From an uncultured Porphyromonadaceae bacterium (lineage in GTDB: Bacteria; Bacteroidota; Bacteroidia; Bacteroidales; Muribaculaceae), in contig CANRVB010000005.1 in the NCBI GenBank assembly GCA_947643165.1, forward strand, positions 62,001 to 126,000: a stretch of DNA of 64,000 bases, read 5' to 3'. This document shows positions 16,852 through 26,140 of the stretch, one piece after another. Below the pieces are notes generated by a model. It searched no databases. It saw nothing but the letters and a program-made list of their open reading frames with translations, and was not told the origin of the DNA. The position numbers were made by a program, and so were the translations under genes. Within the stretch, counting starts at the first letter, position 1, and each line of letters starts with the position of its first letter.

Positions 16852-17499
16852 TCAGATACCGATATACGGATTCGATCTTTTTTCGGCACCTATGGTAGTT
16901 GCGCCACCGTGGCCTGGATATACTATGGTATCATCGGGAAGTGTCATTAATTTTCTTCTGATACCATTGATCAGAAGAGGCATGCTTCCGCCCGGCAGAT
17001 CAGTGCGCCCTATGCTTCGGTTGAACAGAACATCGCCCGATATTACAAATCCGCTCTGAGGAGCATAGAGAACTATGGAGCCTGGAGAATGCCCAGGTAT
17101 CTCCAACACTTCCAGATACTCATTTCCGAGATATATCCTGTCGCCCTCGTGCAGTTCATGGTCGATTCGTAGCGGCGTTGGTTCCGGTACACGCAGATGA
17201 AACATCTTAGCCTGTCCGGAGCGTTGCTGTCCGAGTGGCGCTTCGTTAAGGTTGGCCTCGGTCGGAAGGTTGTAAGTGCTCATTACATAGTCATTCCCGT
17301 AGCAATGATCGATATGAAGATGCGTATTTATAAGGTGCGTGGGTTTTACACCAAGTTCTTCTATTGTGTCATACAGCATCTGCTGCTCGTGCCTGTCCAT
17401 CATGCCGGGATCGATTATTGCAGCCTGGCCTGTAGGCTCGTCCCATACAATGTAGGTGTTTACCCCAAATAGGTTGAACTCAACGGATGTTATTTTCAT
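16852..17499 (-). CDS. MBL-fold metallohydrolase (glyoxalase II-like)
   Basis: 215 residues with the metallo-beta-lactamase-fold metal ligands HLHIDH (about residues 60-65), GHSPGS (about 134-139), SGDVLF (about 153-158) and GHG near residue 197. The size and motifs match the small hydroxyacylglutathione-hydrolase-like group; the substrate is unknown and glutathione is unlikely in this lineage. Its ATG overlaps the rsmG stop by four bases, so the two are translationally coupled. Confidence 0.88.
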   Translation of the reverse strand: MKITSVEFNLFGVNTYIVWDEPTGQAAIIDPGMMDRHEQQMLYDTIEELGVKPTHLINTHLHIDHCYGNDYVMSTYNLPTEANLNEAPLGQQRSGQAKMFHLRVPEPTPLRIDHELHEGDRIYLGNEYLEVLEIPGHSPGSIVLYAPQSGFVISGDVLFNRSIGRTDLPGGSMPLLINGIRRKLMTLPDDTIVYPGHGGATTIGAEKRSNPYIGI

Positions 17500-18116
17500 A
17501 ATTCGACGTATATTAGTTGTTTTGTCTCGAAAAACGGTTCTGCAAAATAATCGCTCAGCGGCACATCGATTATCGGTCGCCGCGTTTTGTCTATTTCATC
17601 CTGCAGATCGCCTCCTTTTAGGCATAACAATCCGGTGGGCAAAGCGTTTTGGGTTTTTGCCTTGATATTTTTCTTGATGAGGGGAACCAGTTCATCAAGG
17701 CGCATCACTGCACGGCTTACTACATAATCGTAGCGCTCGCGACATTCACCTATATCGCCATGTTGAGTAGTGACATTGGTAAGCCCTATCTCATCGGCTA
17801 TCGACTGGGCTACTTTTATTTTTTTGCCGATACGGTCAATGAGATGGAAGCGACAGTGTGGCCACATTATGGCAAGAGGGATACCGGGGAACCCGCCCCC
17901 TGTGCCCATATCGAGAAACGTAGTGTTTTCCTGCGGTGTAAGAAATCTCGCTATTGCAAGCGAGTGGAGTATATGGTGTAGATATATGTTGTCAATATCT
18001 TTGCGCGATATGACGTTGATTTTCTCGTTCCATTCCTTATAGAGTGGTCCGATGGCAGCGAAGCGTTCGCGCTGAAGATCAGTGATCTCCGGAAAGTATT
18101 TAAGTATTTCGTCCAT
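17496..18116 (-). CDS. rsmG: 16S rRNA (guanine527-N7)-methyltransferase
   Basis: 206 residues from the ATG at 18116. An alternative Met at 18140 lies inside a TACCTTTG promoter box and is rejected. The SAM-binding loop DMGTGGGFPGIPLAI, the N-terminal NVISRKD motif and the VVSRAV motif are characteristic of RsmG/GidB. It methylates G527 of 16S rRNA; loss of the family gives low-level streptomycin resistance. It is followed by the coupled MBL hydrolase. Confidence 0.95.
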   Translation of the reverse strand: MDEILKYFPEITDLQRERFAAIGPLYKEWNEKINVISRKDIDNIYLHHILHSLAIARFLTPQENTTFLDMGTGGGFPGIPLAIMWPHCRFHLIDRIGKKIKVAQSIADEIGLTNVTTQHGDIGECRERYDYVVSRAVMRLDELVPLIKKNIKAKTQNALPTGLLCLKGGDLQDEIDKTRRPIIDVPLSDYFAEPFFETKQLIYVEL

Positions 18117-18137
18117 AGTGGTTAACCAATTCAGATG

Positions 18138-18145
18138 CAAAGGTA
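18138..18145 (-). promoter_or_regulatory. -7 box of rsmG
   Basis: The minus strand reads TACCTTTG 21 bases before the ATG at 18116. No clear TTTG is seen upstream. It decides against the earlier in-frame Met. Confidence 0.45.
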
Positions 18146-18253
18146 GTTCAATCTGATCATATTTTAGGCATGCCGCGAGAAATATAGAGGTGGGAGTTGT
18201 ATCAAAACGACAAAATTTTTACACCTGCTGATGATTGTATGAAAAAAACGGCA

Positions 18254-18261
18254 TAACTTTG
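18254..18261 (+). promoter_or_regulatory. -7 box placing +1 at the transporter ATG
   Basis: TAACTTTG ends 5 bases before the ATG at 18267. In this promoter class transcription begins about 4-6 bases after the box, so the message would have no leader. A poor TTG lies 16 bases upstream (18235-18237). Confidence 0.5.
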
Positions 18262-18266
18262 TACCC

Positions 18267-19928
18267 ATGGAATGGTTACAGAGCATATTTTATGAGCATA
18301 CGGCCCTGCAGGCGGTGATCATTATCTCAATCATTATTGCTTCGGGTCTCGCTTTGGGCAAGATCAAGTTTTTTGGAGTGTCGCTGGGAGTGACATTTGT
18401 TTTTTTTATGGGTATTCTTGCCGGCCATCTTGGATTTTCCATAGATTCGGGAATGCTCAATTATGCCGAGAGCTTTGGTCTTGTTATTTTTGTGTATGAG
18501 CTTGGACTTAAGGTTGGTCCCGGTTTTTTCAGCTCTTTCAGGCAGGGTGGTGTCAAACTCAATATGCTTGGTCTTGCCGTGGCTCTTTTGGGGACAGCTC
18601 TGACCATTGTGTTTAGTCTTGGATTGCACATTTCGATAAGCGATATGGTTGGAGTCCTTTGTGGGGCTACGACAAATACTCCGGCTCTTGGTGCGGCGCA
18701 GCAGGCTCTTGAACAGCTTGGCCTGAGTGCAAAGGATATGGCGCTTGGTTGTGCCGTGACCTACCCTCTTGGTGTGGTCGGCGTGATACTTGCCATAATT
18801 ATAGTCCGTAAACTATTTGTGCGTCCGTCTGACATGAAAGCCGATGATCATGATGATCACAATCACACATATATAGCGACATTCCGTATCTCAAATCCTG
18901 CAGTGTTTGGACTGCATATTTCGGAGGTTGCCAAGGTGTCGGGGGCTAAGTTTGTCATATCTCGTTTATGGCACAACGGAACCGTCACTATCCCTACTTC
19001 GGATACTTTTCTGTCGGAAGAGGACCGGATTCTGGTCGTTACAAATGAGACTGAGGTACCCGAACTTCGTATCATATTCGGAGAACAGGAGTCAACCGAC
19101 TGGAACCGGGACAATATTGACTGGAATGCCATAGACTCTACACTTGAATCAAGACACATAGTTATAAGCCGTCCGGAGTTCAACGGACGCAAGCTTGTTT
19201 CGCTACATCTGCGCAATACTTACGGTATAAATGTCAGCCGCATAAGTCGCGCAGGAGTGAGCCTGCTTGCAACACCAGGCCTTACCTTGCAACTTGGCGA
19301 CCGTCTGACAGTGGTTGGTGAGGCAAAGGCTCTTGACGAAGTTGCCAAGCTGCTTGGCAATACCGATGCCAGTCTTAAGGATCCAAACCTTGGCGCAATA
19401 TTTGTAGGTATGGTGTTGGGCTTGATTCTGGGAAGTATCCCGTTTGTCATACCTGGTATTTCCACTCCCATAAAGCTCGGCCTTGCCGGCGGACCAATGA
19501 TAATGGGAATTTTAATAGGACGGTTTGGACCGTCGATGCATCTGGTTACCTATACAACGCGTAGTGCTAACCTGATGCTTCGTGGCATCGGTCTGTCGTT
19601 GTTTCTCGCATGTCTCGGCCTTGATGCCGGAGCTGGATTTATTGATACGATAATGAGGGCCGACGGACTCACATGGATAGGTCTCGGTTTCCTTATAACT
19701 GTAATTCCTGTCATCATAATGGCTGTAGTGTCGATGAGGATTTACAAGCTTGATTTCGGCAGTACATGTGGTATGCTCTGCGGAGCAATGGCCAATCCGA
19801 TGGCGCTCAACTATGTCAATGATACCGTTGACGGCGACTCCCCGGCTGTCAGTTATGCGACAGTGTATCCGCTTGGCATGTTTTTGCGGGTGGTGATAGC
19901 CCAATTGTTGGTTTTGACCTTCGTTTGA
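18267..19928 (+). CDS. AspT/YidE-type transporter with two RCK_C (TrkA-C) domains
   Basis: 553 residues. The N-terminal half has about five membrane helices starting at residue 14, with the duplicated transporter motif (CGATTNTPALGAAQQAL) near residue 135. Two soluble TrkA-C-like domains occupy about residues 205-285 and 292-370 (RILVVTNE, GDRLTVVGEA). A second membrane half repeats the motif as CGAMANPMALNYV. This is the aspartate:alanine exchanger / YidE-YbjL family. Substrate is not predictable. It has its own promoter and stands alone. Confidence 0.88.
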   Translation: MEWLQSIFYEHTALQAVIIISIIIASGLALGKIKFFGVSLGVTFVFFMGILAGHLGFSIDSGMLNYAESFGLVIFVYELGLKVGPGFFSSFRQGGVKLNMLGLAVALLGTALTIVFSLGLHISISDMVGVLCGATTNTPALGAAQQALEQLGLSAKDMALGCAVTYPLGVVGVILAIIIVRKLFVRPSDMKADDHDDHNHTYIATFRISNPAVFGLHISEVAKVSGAKFVISRLWHNGTVTIPTSDTFLSEEDRILVVTNETEVPELRIIFGEQESTDWNRDNIDWNAIDSTLESRHIVISRPEFNGRKLVSLHLRNTYGINVSRISRAGVSLLATPGLTLQLGDRLTVVGEAKALDEVAKLLGNTDASLKDPNLGAIFVGMVLGLILGSIPFVIPGISTPIKLGLAGGPMIMGILIGRFGPSMHLVTYTTRSANLMLRGIGLSLFLACLGLDAGAGFIDTIMRADGLTWIGLGFLITVIPVIIMAVVSMRIYKLDFGSTCGMLCGAMANPMALNYVNDTVDGDSPAVSYATVYPLGMFLRVVIAQLLVLTFV

Positions 19929-20051
19929 GCGCTATATTGTTGTTTTTTTGCGGATTCATAATGGTATGTGGAATTTTTTTGCCAATTTTGCACTCCGATA
20001 ACCTGTAACTTGCCGTCGCAGAACTGTGCCGGCTTAAAGAAACAATTGCAA

Positions 20052-21080
20052 ATGGAGTTATCCGCCAATCAGATAGCCGCAATGGTCTCCGGTAAAGTGG
20101 AGGGCAACGGCGATGTAATGATACATGAGTTTGCCAAAATTGAAGAAGGGCACCCGGGTGCAATCTCATTCTTGGCCAATCCTAAATATACTCATCATAT
20201 CTATACGACAGAATCGTCAGCAGTTCTTGTACGTGATGATTTTGAACCGGAGAAACCGGTAAATGCCACACTGATCCGTGTGGCAGATCCCTATGCGACA
20301 GTAGCTCATCTTCTGACAATAGCTCAGCAAATGATGGCTCCAAAGCGCAAAGGTATAGAACAGCCCTGCTATATATCGGAAGGGGTCGAGATCCCGGAAG
20401 ATGCTTATATAGGCGCATTTGCGTATATTGGCCGAGGCACAACTATAGGCCGTGGAGCCCAGATATATCCGCAAACCTATATAGGAGATGGATGTAAGAT
20501 CGGTAATGAAACGACCTTATATGCCGGAGTGAAAGTTTATGCCGGTTGTGTCGTAGGCGATCGTTGCATCATGCACTCCGGCGTGGTGATAGGTGGCGAT
20601 GGCTTCGGGTTCGCTCCCGATGGTGGCCGTTACACTAAGATCCCGCAGATAGGTAATGTCGTTATAGGCGATGACGTAGAGATCGGGGCAAATACAACTG
20701 TCGACCGTGCGACAATGGGTTCGACACGTATAAAGGATGGCGTTAAGCTTGACAATCTCATCCAGATAGCCCACAATGTAGAGATAGGTGAATCTACAGT
20801 CATGGCGGCCCAGGCCGGTATTGCCGGATCTACAAAGATCGGCTCACACTGCATGATAGGTGGCCAGGTTGGTCTTGCCGGTCATATAACAGTAGGCGAC
20901 AGGGCTCAGATAGCAGCTCAGTCCGGTACACAGAAATCAATTGAAGCTGATGCCCGTTTGTTCGGTACTCCGGCTATGGAGTTACGTGAGTACGGACGTC
21001 AGGCAGTGTACATCAAACGCCTTCCCGACCTTTTCAATCAGGTGCGCGAAATGTCGCGTGCTATCAAAGAACAGAAATAA
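20052..21080 (+). CDS. lpxD: UDP-3-O-(3-hydroxyacyl)glucosamine N-acyltransferase
   Basis: 342 residues from the ATG at 20052; 28 further codons are open upstream but carry no family match. An N-terminal uridine-binding domain (about 1-100) precedes a long left-handed beta-helix of hexapeptide repeats (about 105-310). The catalytic His sits in [12 protein letters not shown] near residue 240. It adds the second acyl chain in lipid A synthesis. First gene of a seven-gene run to murA with short gaps. Confidence 0.96.
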   Translation: MELSANQIAAMVSGKVEGNGDVMIHEFAKIEEGHPGAISFLANPKYTHHIYTTESSAVLVRDDFEPEKPVNATLIRVADPYATVAHLLTIAQQMMAPKRKGIEQPCYISEGVEIPEDAYIGAFAYIGRGTTIGRGAQIYPQTYIGDGCKIGNETTLYAGVKVYAGCVVGDRCIMHSGVVIGGDGFGFAPDGGRYTKIPQIGNVVIGDDVEIGANTTVDRATMGSTRIKDGVKLDNLIQIAHNVEIGESTVMAAQAGIAGSTKIGSHCMIGGQVGLAGHITVGDRAQIAAQSGTQKSIEADARLFGTPAMELREYGRQAVYIKRLPDLFNQVREMSRAIKEQK

Positions 21081-21104
21081 ATTAAAATCTATCAATCATC
21101 ATAT

Positions 21105-22487
21105 ATGAAGCAACTCACCCTCAAGCAGTCTTTTAGTGTCACAGGCAAGGGCTTGCACACAGGCGCGCATATAACCGCAGAGTTTTGTCCCGCACCCGAT
21201 CATCATGGTTACAAAATCTCACGTACCGATCTTGAAGGTGCGCCAGTGATAGATGCGGTAGCTGAAAATGTTCTGGCAACCACTCGCGGAACGGTAGTTG
21301 GCCGAGGTGATGTAGTGGTGAGTACCATCGAGCATGCGATGGCTGCCCTCTATGCCGCCGGTATCGATAATTGCCTTATTAAGGTTGATGGTCCGGAACT
21401 TCCTATACTCGACGGTAGCGCTCGTGAGTACTGCGAGAAGATTGCCGAGGTAGGATTGATAGAGCAGAAAGCTGAGAAAGAATTCTATATAGTAAAGCAG
21501 AAGATAGCTGTGCGCGATGACTCTACAGGCGCATCGATAGTGGCTCTTCCAGATACCGACTTCTCCATTGACGTGATGGTCGATTATGATTCGCCAGTGT
21601 TGGCCAATCAGTATGCCACACTTGACCGTATGGAGGATTTTGGTACAGAAATATCAGCATCACGTACATTTGTGTTCGTCCGCGAGATTGAGCCGCTTGT
21701 CAAGGCAAACCTCATAAAGGGAGGCGATTTGGAGAATGCGGTTGTCATATACGACCGTGTCATGGAGCAGGACGAGCTTGACCGCCTGGCTGATCTGATG
21801 AGTGTCCCACGTAAGCAAGTGTCTGAGTTCGGATTCCTTCAGGAGAAGCCACTTATTGTAGAGAATGAACCCGCACGCCATAAGTTGATGGATGTCATGG
21901 GCGATCTGGCGCTGATAGGTCGTCCGCTCAAGGGAAAGATTATCGCTACGCGTCCCGGACACACTATCAATACTACTTTCTCAAAGAAACTCCGCAAGGA
22001 ACTTAAGCGGCAGGAGGTACAGGCTCCGGTCTACAATCCCAATGCGGCTCCCATTATGGACAACAACCGTATACGCGAGTTGCTTCCACACCGCTATCCA
22101 TTCCTTCTTGTCGACAAGATCATAGAGAAGGGCGAAAATTATATTGTCGGAGTGAAGAATATCACTGCCAATGAGCCTTTCTTCACAGGCCACTTCCCAC
22201 AGGAACCTGTTGTGCCCGGGGTGCTTCAGATCGAGGCTATGGCACAGACAGGCGGTCTGCTTGTACTTGGTACAGTTGACAATCCGGAAGCCTATTCTAC
22301 ATATTTCATGAAGATCGACAATGTGCGTTTCCGTCAGAAGGTCGTTCCTGGCGATACGTTGATATTCCATGTGTCATTCATGACTGAGCTCCGTAGAGGC
22401 TGTGCCGTTATGAAAGGATACGCTTTTGTAGGTGACAAGGTCGTGTCTGAATGTGAATTCATGGCACAGATCATCAAAAACAAGTAA
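21105..22487 (+). CDS. lpxC/fabZ: Bifunctional LpxC deacetylase / FabZ-type 3-hydroxyacyl-ACP dehydratase
   Basis: 460 residues, a fusion found across Bacteroidetes. Residues 1-300 are LpxC, with zinc ligands in STIEHAMAAL (His near 75) and HKLMDVMGD; it commits UDP-GlcNAc to lipid A. Residues of about 315-460 are FabZ, with the hot-dog signature and catalytic pair in FFTGHFPQEPVVPGVLQIEAMAQTG split as GHFPQEPVVPG and EAMAQTG. Both activities draw on the same hydroxyacyl-ACP pool, which may explain the fusion. lpxA follows 12 bases later. Confidence 0.96.
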   Translation: MKQLTLKQSFSVTGKGLHTGAHITAEFCPAPDHHGYKISRTDLEGAPVIDAVAENVLATTRGTVVGRGDVVVSTIEHAMAALYAAGIDNCLIKVDGPELPILDGSAREYCEKIAEVGLIEQKAEKEFYIVKQKIAVRDDSTGASIVALPDTDFSIDVMVDYDSPVLANQYATLDRMEDFGTEISASRTFVFVREIEPLVKANLIKGGDLENAVVIYDRVMEQDELDRLADLMSVPRKQVSEFGFLQEKPLIVENEPARHKLMDVMGDLALIGRPLKGKIIATRPGHTINTTFSKKLRKELKRQEVQAPVYNPNAAPIMDNNRIRELLPHRYPFLLVDKIIEKGENYIVGVKNITANEPFFTGHFPQEPVVPGVLQIEAMAQTGGLLVLGTVDNPEAYSTYFMKIDNVRFRQKVVPGDTLIFHVSFMTELRRGCAVMKGYAFVGDKVVSECEFMAQIIKNK

Positions 22488-22499
22488 ACGATAATAACT

Positions 22500-23300
22500 A
22501 TGAAACAGCCATTGGCTTATGTGCATCCGGCGGCAAAAATTGCTCCGAGCGTAGTTATCGATCCGTTTGTGACAATTGATGCTAATGTAGAGATAGGCGA
22601 AGGTACGCGTATCTGCAGCAATGTCACGATAATGGATGGTGCTCGTATCGGTAAGAACTGCACGATTTTTCCCGGAGCTGTCATAAGCGGAATACCACAG
22701 GATTTAAAATTTCAGGGTGAAGATACAGTTGCCATAATAGGTGACAATACTACCATACGCGAGTGTGTTACAGTAAACCGAGGCACGGCAGCACGAGGTA
22801 AGACAACTGTAGGCAGTAATTGCCTTATCATGGCTTATAGCCATATAGCGCACGACTGCTGCATAGGCGACAACGTAATAGTTGCCAATGCCTCTCAATT
22901 GGCAGGAGAAGTTGTAGTCGACAACTATGCTGTGATAGGCGGCGGTTCGCTTATTCATCAGTTCTGTCATATCGGATCGCATGTGATGCTTCAGGGCGGA
23001 GCTCTTGTCAACAAGGATATCCCTCCTTACGTCAAAGCTGCGCGGGAACCGATCGCCTACACGGGTGTGAATTCAATCGGCTTGCGCCGCCGTGGATTCA
23101 GCAGCGAGACTATCTGTCAGATCCAGGAGATATACAGAATACTGTATTTGTCATCTCTCAACAATACAGATGCCATAGAACGTATAGAAGCCGAGCTTCC
23201 TGCTACAAAGGAGCGTGATGACATCATTATGTTTGTACGCAACAGTAAGCGTGGCATAATACGTGGATACGTGTCTAAAAATTCAAACGAGGTGTCATGA
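22500..23300 (+). CDS. lpxA: UDP-N-acetylglucosamine O-acyltransferase
   Basis: 266 residues, normal length. The N-terminal beta-helix of hexapeptide repeats contains the catalytic His in MAYSHIAHDC (about residue 125) and the conserved GGGSLIHQFCHIG stretch. The C-terminal helical region includes RGFSSETICQIQEIYR. It performs the first step of lipid A synthesis. Its stop overlaps the pyrK start by four bases. Confidence 0.96.
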   Translation: MKQPLAYVHPAAKIAPSVVIDPFVTIDANVEIGEGTRICSNVTIMDGARIGKNCTIFPGAVISGIPQDLKFQGEDTVAIIGDNTTIRECVTVNRGTAARGKTTVGSNCLIMAYSHIAHDCCIGDNVIVANASQLAGEVVVDNYAVIGGGSLIHQFCHIGSHVMLQGGALVNKDIPPYVKAAREPIAYTGVNSIGLRRRGFSSETICQIQEIYRILYLSSLNNTDAIERIEAELPATKERDDIIMFVRNSKRGIIRGYVSKNSNEVS

Positions 23301-24115
23301 AACCATCCATGCCATCATTCCTTGATATAGAAGCCGGGCGCAAGCGTCTGGCTTCCATGCGTGTTGTAGCTTCAGAGCCGATACACAGCCTGTATACGTT
23401 GCTCAAACTGACTATGGACGATGGAAGCCCTCTGCCTCCGATGGTTCCGGGTCAGTTTGTTCAGGTCGCAGTACCCGATGCACCTCATACCTTTTTGCGC
23501 CGACCCATTTCGGTAAATATGGTAGATGAAGCCGACAATACCCTTTGGCTTCTGATACGTCGCGCCGGTGAAGGCACAAATCGTTTGTGCGATCTTAACG
23601 TAGGTAGTGTGTTAAGTGTCATTCTGCCTCTTGGCAATGGGTTCAGCAGTCCTATCGATCCGTCGGAACGTCTGCTGCTCGTGGGCGGAGGCGTAGGAGT
23701 AGCTCCGTTGCTCTATATGGGCAAGCTGTTGGCTGAGCATGGCTTCATCCCCGAGTTCTTGCTCGGTGCCCGCAGTGAGGTTGATCTGCTTCAGCGTGAT
23801 TTGTTTGCAGCTTATGGCGAAGTTCATGTGGCTACCGACGATGGTTCGACTGGTGAACATGGATTGGTAACCCAGCATTCGCGTCTGTCGCAGCCTGTCG
23901 ACAAGATATATTGCTGTGGCCCGGCCCCTATGATGAAGGCTGTCGCTAAGGAAGCCCGACGTATAGGTGCGGATTGCGAGGTATCTCTTGAGAATATGAT
24001 GGCTTGTGGTGTAGGTGCTTGCCTGTGTTGTGTTGAAAACACAGTAAAGGGTAATGTATGTGTCTGCACTGAAGGTCCGGTGTTTAACATAAATCAACTG
24101 ACATGGCCAATCTGA
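23297..24115 (+). CDS. pyrK: Dihydroorotate dehydrogenase electron-transfer subunit
   Basis: 272 residues. A ferredoxin-reductase-like FAD domain ([11 protein letters not shown]; residues about 55-75) is followed by an NAD domain ([14 protein letters not shown], about 125-138). A C-terminal 2Fe-2S site has Cys residues in [11 protein letters not shown] and NVCVC. It passes electrons from PyrD to NAD+. Its 3' end overlaps pyrD by 13 bases, so the two subunits are made together. Confidence 0.95.
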   Translation: MKPSMPSFLDIEAGRKRLASMRVVASEPIHSLYTLLKLTMDDGSPLPPMVPGQFVQVAVPDAPHTFLRRPISVNMVDEADNTLWLLIRRAGEGTNRLCDLNVGSVLSVILPLGNGFSSPIDPSERLLLVGGGVGVAPLLYMGKLLAEHGFIPEFLLGARSEVDLLQRDLFAAYGEVHVATDDGSTGEHGLVTQHSRLSQPVDKIYCCGPAPMMKAVAKEARRIGADCEVSLENMMACGVGACLCCVENTVKGNVCVCTEGPVFNINQLTWPI

Positions 24116-25014
24116 ATGTGAAAGTCGGTTCACTGGAACTCAAAAATCCGGTTCTCACCGCATCCGGTACTTTTGGTTATGGTGAGGAATTTGCAGATTT
24201 TATTGATCTGTCGCGGCTTGGCGGTTATATCATAAAAGGAACAACACTCGCGGCTCGTGAGGGCAATCCATATCCGCGTATGGCTGAGACCCCGGCTGGA
24301 ATGCTGAATGCTGTAGGTCTGCAGAACAAGGGCGTAGACTATTTCATTGAAAACATATATCCTCGTATCAAGGACTACGACAGTAAGTTGATCGTTAATG
24401 TATCTGGCGCAAAACCTGAGGATTACGCCGAGGTATGCCGTCGTCTGGCTCCGCTTGATAAAGTCAGTGCGGTGGAAATCAACATATCTTGTCCCAACGT
24501 CAAGCAGGGTGGTATGGCTTTCGGAACCACATGCGCCGGTGCTGCTGAGGTTACCCGGGCTGTCCGCAGTGCATATCCGAAGACGGTGATAGTCAAATTG
24601 TCGCCAAATGTGACGGATATAACCGAGATAGCCAGAGCTGTGGAGGCGGAAGGTGCCGATGCGGTTTCGCTTATCAACACGCTGATGGGAATGGCCATTG
24701 ATGTAGAGCGTAGACGTCCGTGTCTTTCTACAGTCACGGGAGGTCTGTCGGGTCCGGCTGTACGTCCTGTGGCCGTGAGAATGGTATGGCAGACCGCAAA
24801 GGCTGTGCGCATACCTGTTGTAGGGCTTGGAGGCATAATGTGTGGCCGCGATGCAGTTGAATTCCTTCTTGCTGGTGCTACTGCCATCGAGATCGGTACA
24901 GCCAATTTCATTGATCCATCGGTAACGGTGAAGATTGTAGATGAGATAAACGACTATTGCGACCGCCACGGATTTTCAAATGTGAGCGATCTAATTGGCG
25001 CTCTCGAGTGTTAA
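24103..25014 (+). CDS. pyrD: Dihydroorotate dehydrogenase B, catalytic subunit
   Basis: 303 residues, class 1B size. The FMN barrel carries the class-1 active-site cysteine in [13 protein letters not shown] (about residue 130) and phosphate-binding [19 protein letters not shown]. Together with PyrK it makes orotate in pyrimidine synthesis using NAD+. Lipid A genes lie upstream and murB downstream, all on one strand. Confidence 0.95.
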   Translation: MANLNVKVGSLELKNPVLTASGTFGYGEEFADFIDLSRLGGYIIKGTTLAAREGNPYPRMAETPAGMLNAVGLQNKGVDYFIENIYPRIKDYDSKLIVNVSGAKPEDYAEVCRRLAPLDKVSAVEINISCPNVKQGGMAFGTTCAGAAEVTRAVRSAYPKTVIVKLSPNVTDITEIARAVEAEGADAVSLINTLMGMAIDVERRRPCLSTVTGGLSGPAVRPVAVRMVWQTAKAVRIPVVGLGGIMCGRDAVEFLLAGATAIEIGTANFIDPSVTVKIVDEINDYCDRHGFSNVSDLIGALEC

Positions 25015-25042
25015 GAGAGTATAATTCTAATCCGCTGCAGTT

Positions 25043-26089
25043 ATGATACAGATAGTCGATGATTTTGATCTGCGTCCATACAATACTTTCGGCATCTCAT
25101 CGAGATGCTCGCAGTGGATTGCCTATACAGAGCAACACGATCTGCCGAAGTTGATCGACGATCTCAATAACGCCGGGACGCGCTACTTCAGCATAGGAGC
25201 GGGCAGTAATCTTGTTTTTGCCACCCCTCGCTTTGATGGAGCCATACTCAGCAGCTCCATACTGACGTTTGAAGTTGAGTATGTAGGTTCTGACACTGTG
25301 CGTGTCACTGTAGGATCCGGTTTGGTTATGGACCGACTCTGCGAATGGGCGGCCGCTAACGGCTTGTGGGGCATAGAGAATCTGTCAATGATTCCTGGCA
25401 AAGTAGGAGCCTCTGCCGTGCAGAATGTAGGCGCTTACGGGTGTGAGGTGGCCGATGTGATCGACTATGTTGATGCCTACGATACTGTAGACCGTCGGTT
25501 TATCCGTATTGGGCGGAATGAGCTGGACTATGGTTACCGTAGTTCGCTGATGAAGCAAACTGATCATCGTGGCCGGTTCATTGTGACTGAAGTATCATAT
25601 TTGTTGTCGTCTGTTCCCAAACCTCGGCTTGATTACGGTAATCTGTCATCACACTTTGCTGATATGGGCAAGGTTACGCCTCAGGCCATACGCGAGGTTG
25701 TGATGGATGTACGCCGCAACAAGTTGCCTAATCCGTGTCTGGTCGGCAGTGCAGGTAGTTTCTTCAAGAATCCTGTGATATCTATGTCCGAATGGGAGTC
25801 TGTCTACAGGCGTGCATGCCAGGTGCTTGGACCAGCGGTGGAGATGCCGTATTTCCAGGTTGGCGGAGAGAGCATCAAATTGTCGGCTGCATGGTTGATC
25901 GACAAGGCCGGTTGTAAGACAATGACTTGTGGCGGGGCCGGCGTCTGGCCTAAACAACCCCTTGTGCTGGTAAACGCCACCGGTAGTGCCACAGGTAATG
26001 ATGTGGTAGGTCTTAAGGATATGATCACCGCGGCCGTTTCCGATATATTCGGGATTACCCTGGATCCCGAGGCTGAGATAATACGCTGA
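25043..26089 (+). CDS. murB: UDP-N-acetylenolpyruvoylglucosamine reductase
   Basis: 348 residues, the longer type I form. FAD-binding motifs: NTFGISSRC near the start, GAGSNLVF (about residues 53-60) and NLSMIPGKVGASAVQNVGAYG split around residue 120. The catalytic Ser is in GSAGSFFKNP, and the C-terminal Glu in DPEAEIIR completes the site. It reduces enolpyruvyl-UDP-GlcNAc to UDP-MurNAc. murA, which makes its substrate, follows directly. Confidence 0.95.
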   Translation: MIQIVDDFDLRPYNTFGISSRCSQWIAYTEQHDLPKLIDDLNNAGTRYFSIGAGSNLVFATPRFDGAILSSSILTFEVEYVGSDTVRVTVGSGLVMDRLCEWAAANGLWGIENLSMIPGKVGASAVQNVGAYGCEVADVIDYVDAYDTVDRRFIRIGRNELDYGYRSSLMKQTDHRGRFIVTEVSYLLSSVPKPRLDYGNLSSHFADMGKVTPQAIREVVMDVRRNKLPNPCLVGSAGSFFKNPVISMSEWESVYRRACQVLGPAVEMPYFQVGGESIKLSAAWLIDKAGCKTMTCGGAGVWPKQPLVLVNATGSATGNDVVGLKDMITAAVSDIFGITLDPEAEIIR

Positions 26090-26140
26090 TGTAGCTTGTC
26101 TACGCCTACCCTATTTTCAAATCATCTAAAGATTGACGAC

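Noticed and set aside
24130-24969. 279-codon minus-strand frame opposite pyrD
   Set aside because: It mirrors pyrD, has no recognisable motif and odd composition; pyrD has its full active site.
26096-26140. TTG start for murA
   Set aside because: It would add 15 residues without family likeness; the GTG at 26141 gives the normal MurA N-terminus.
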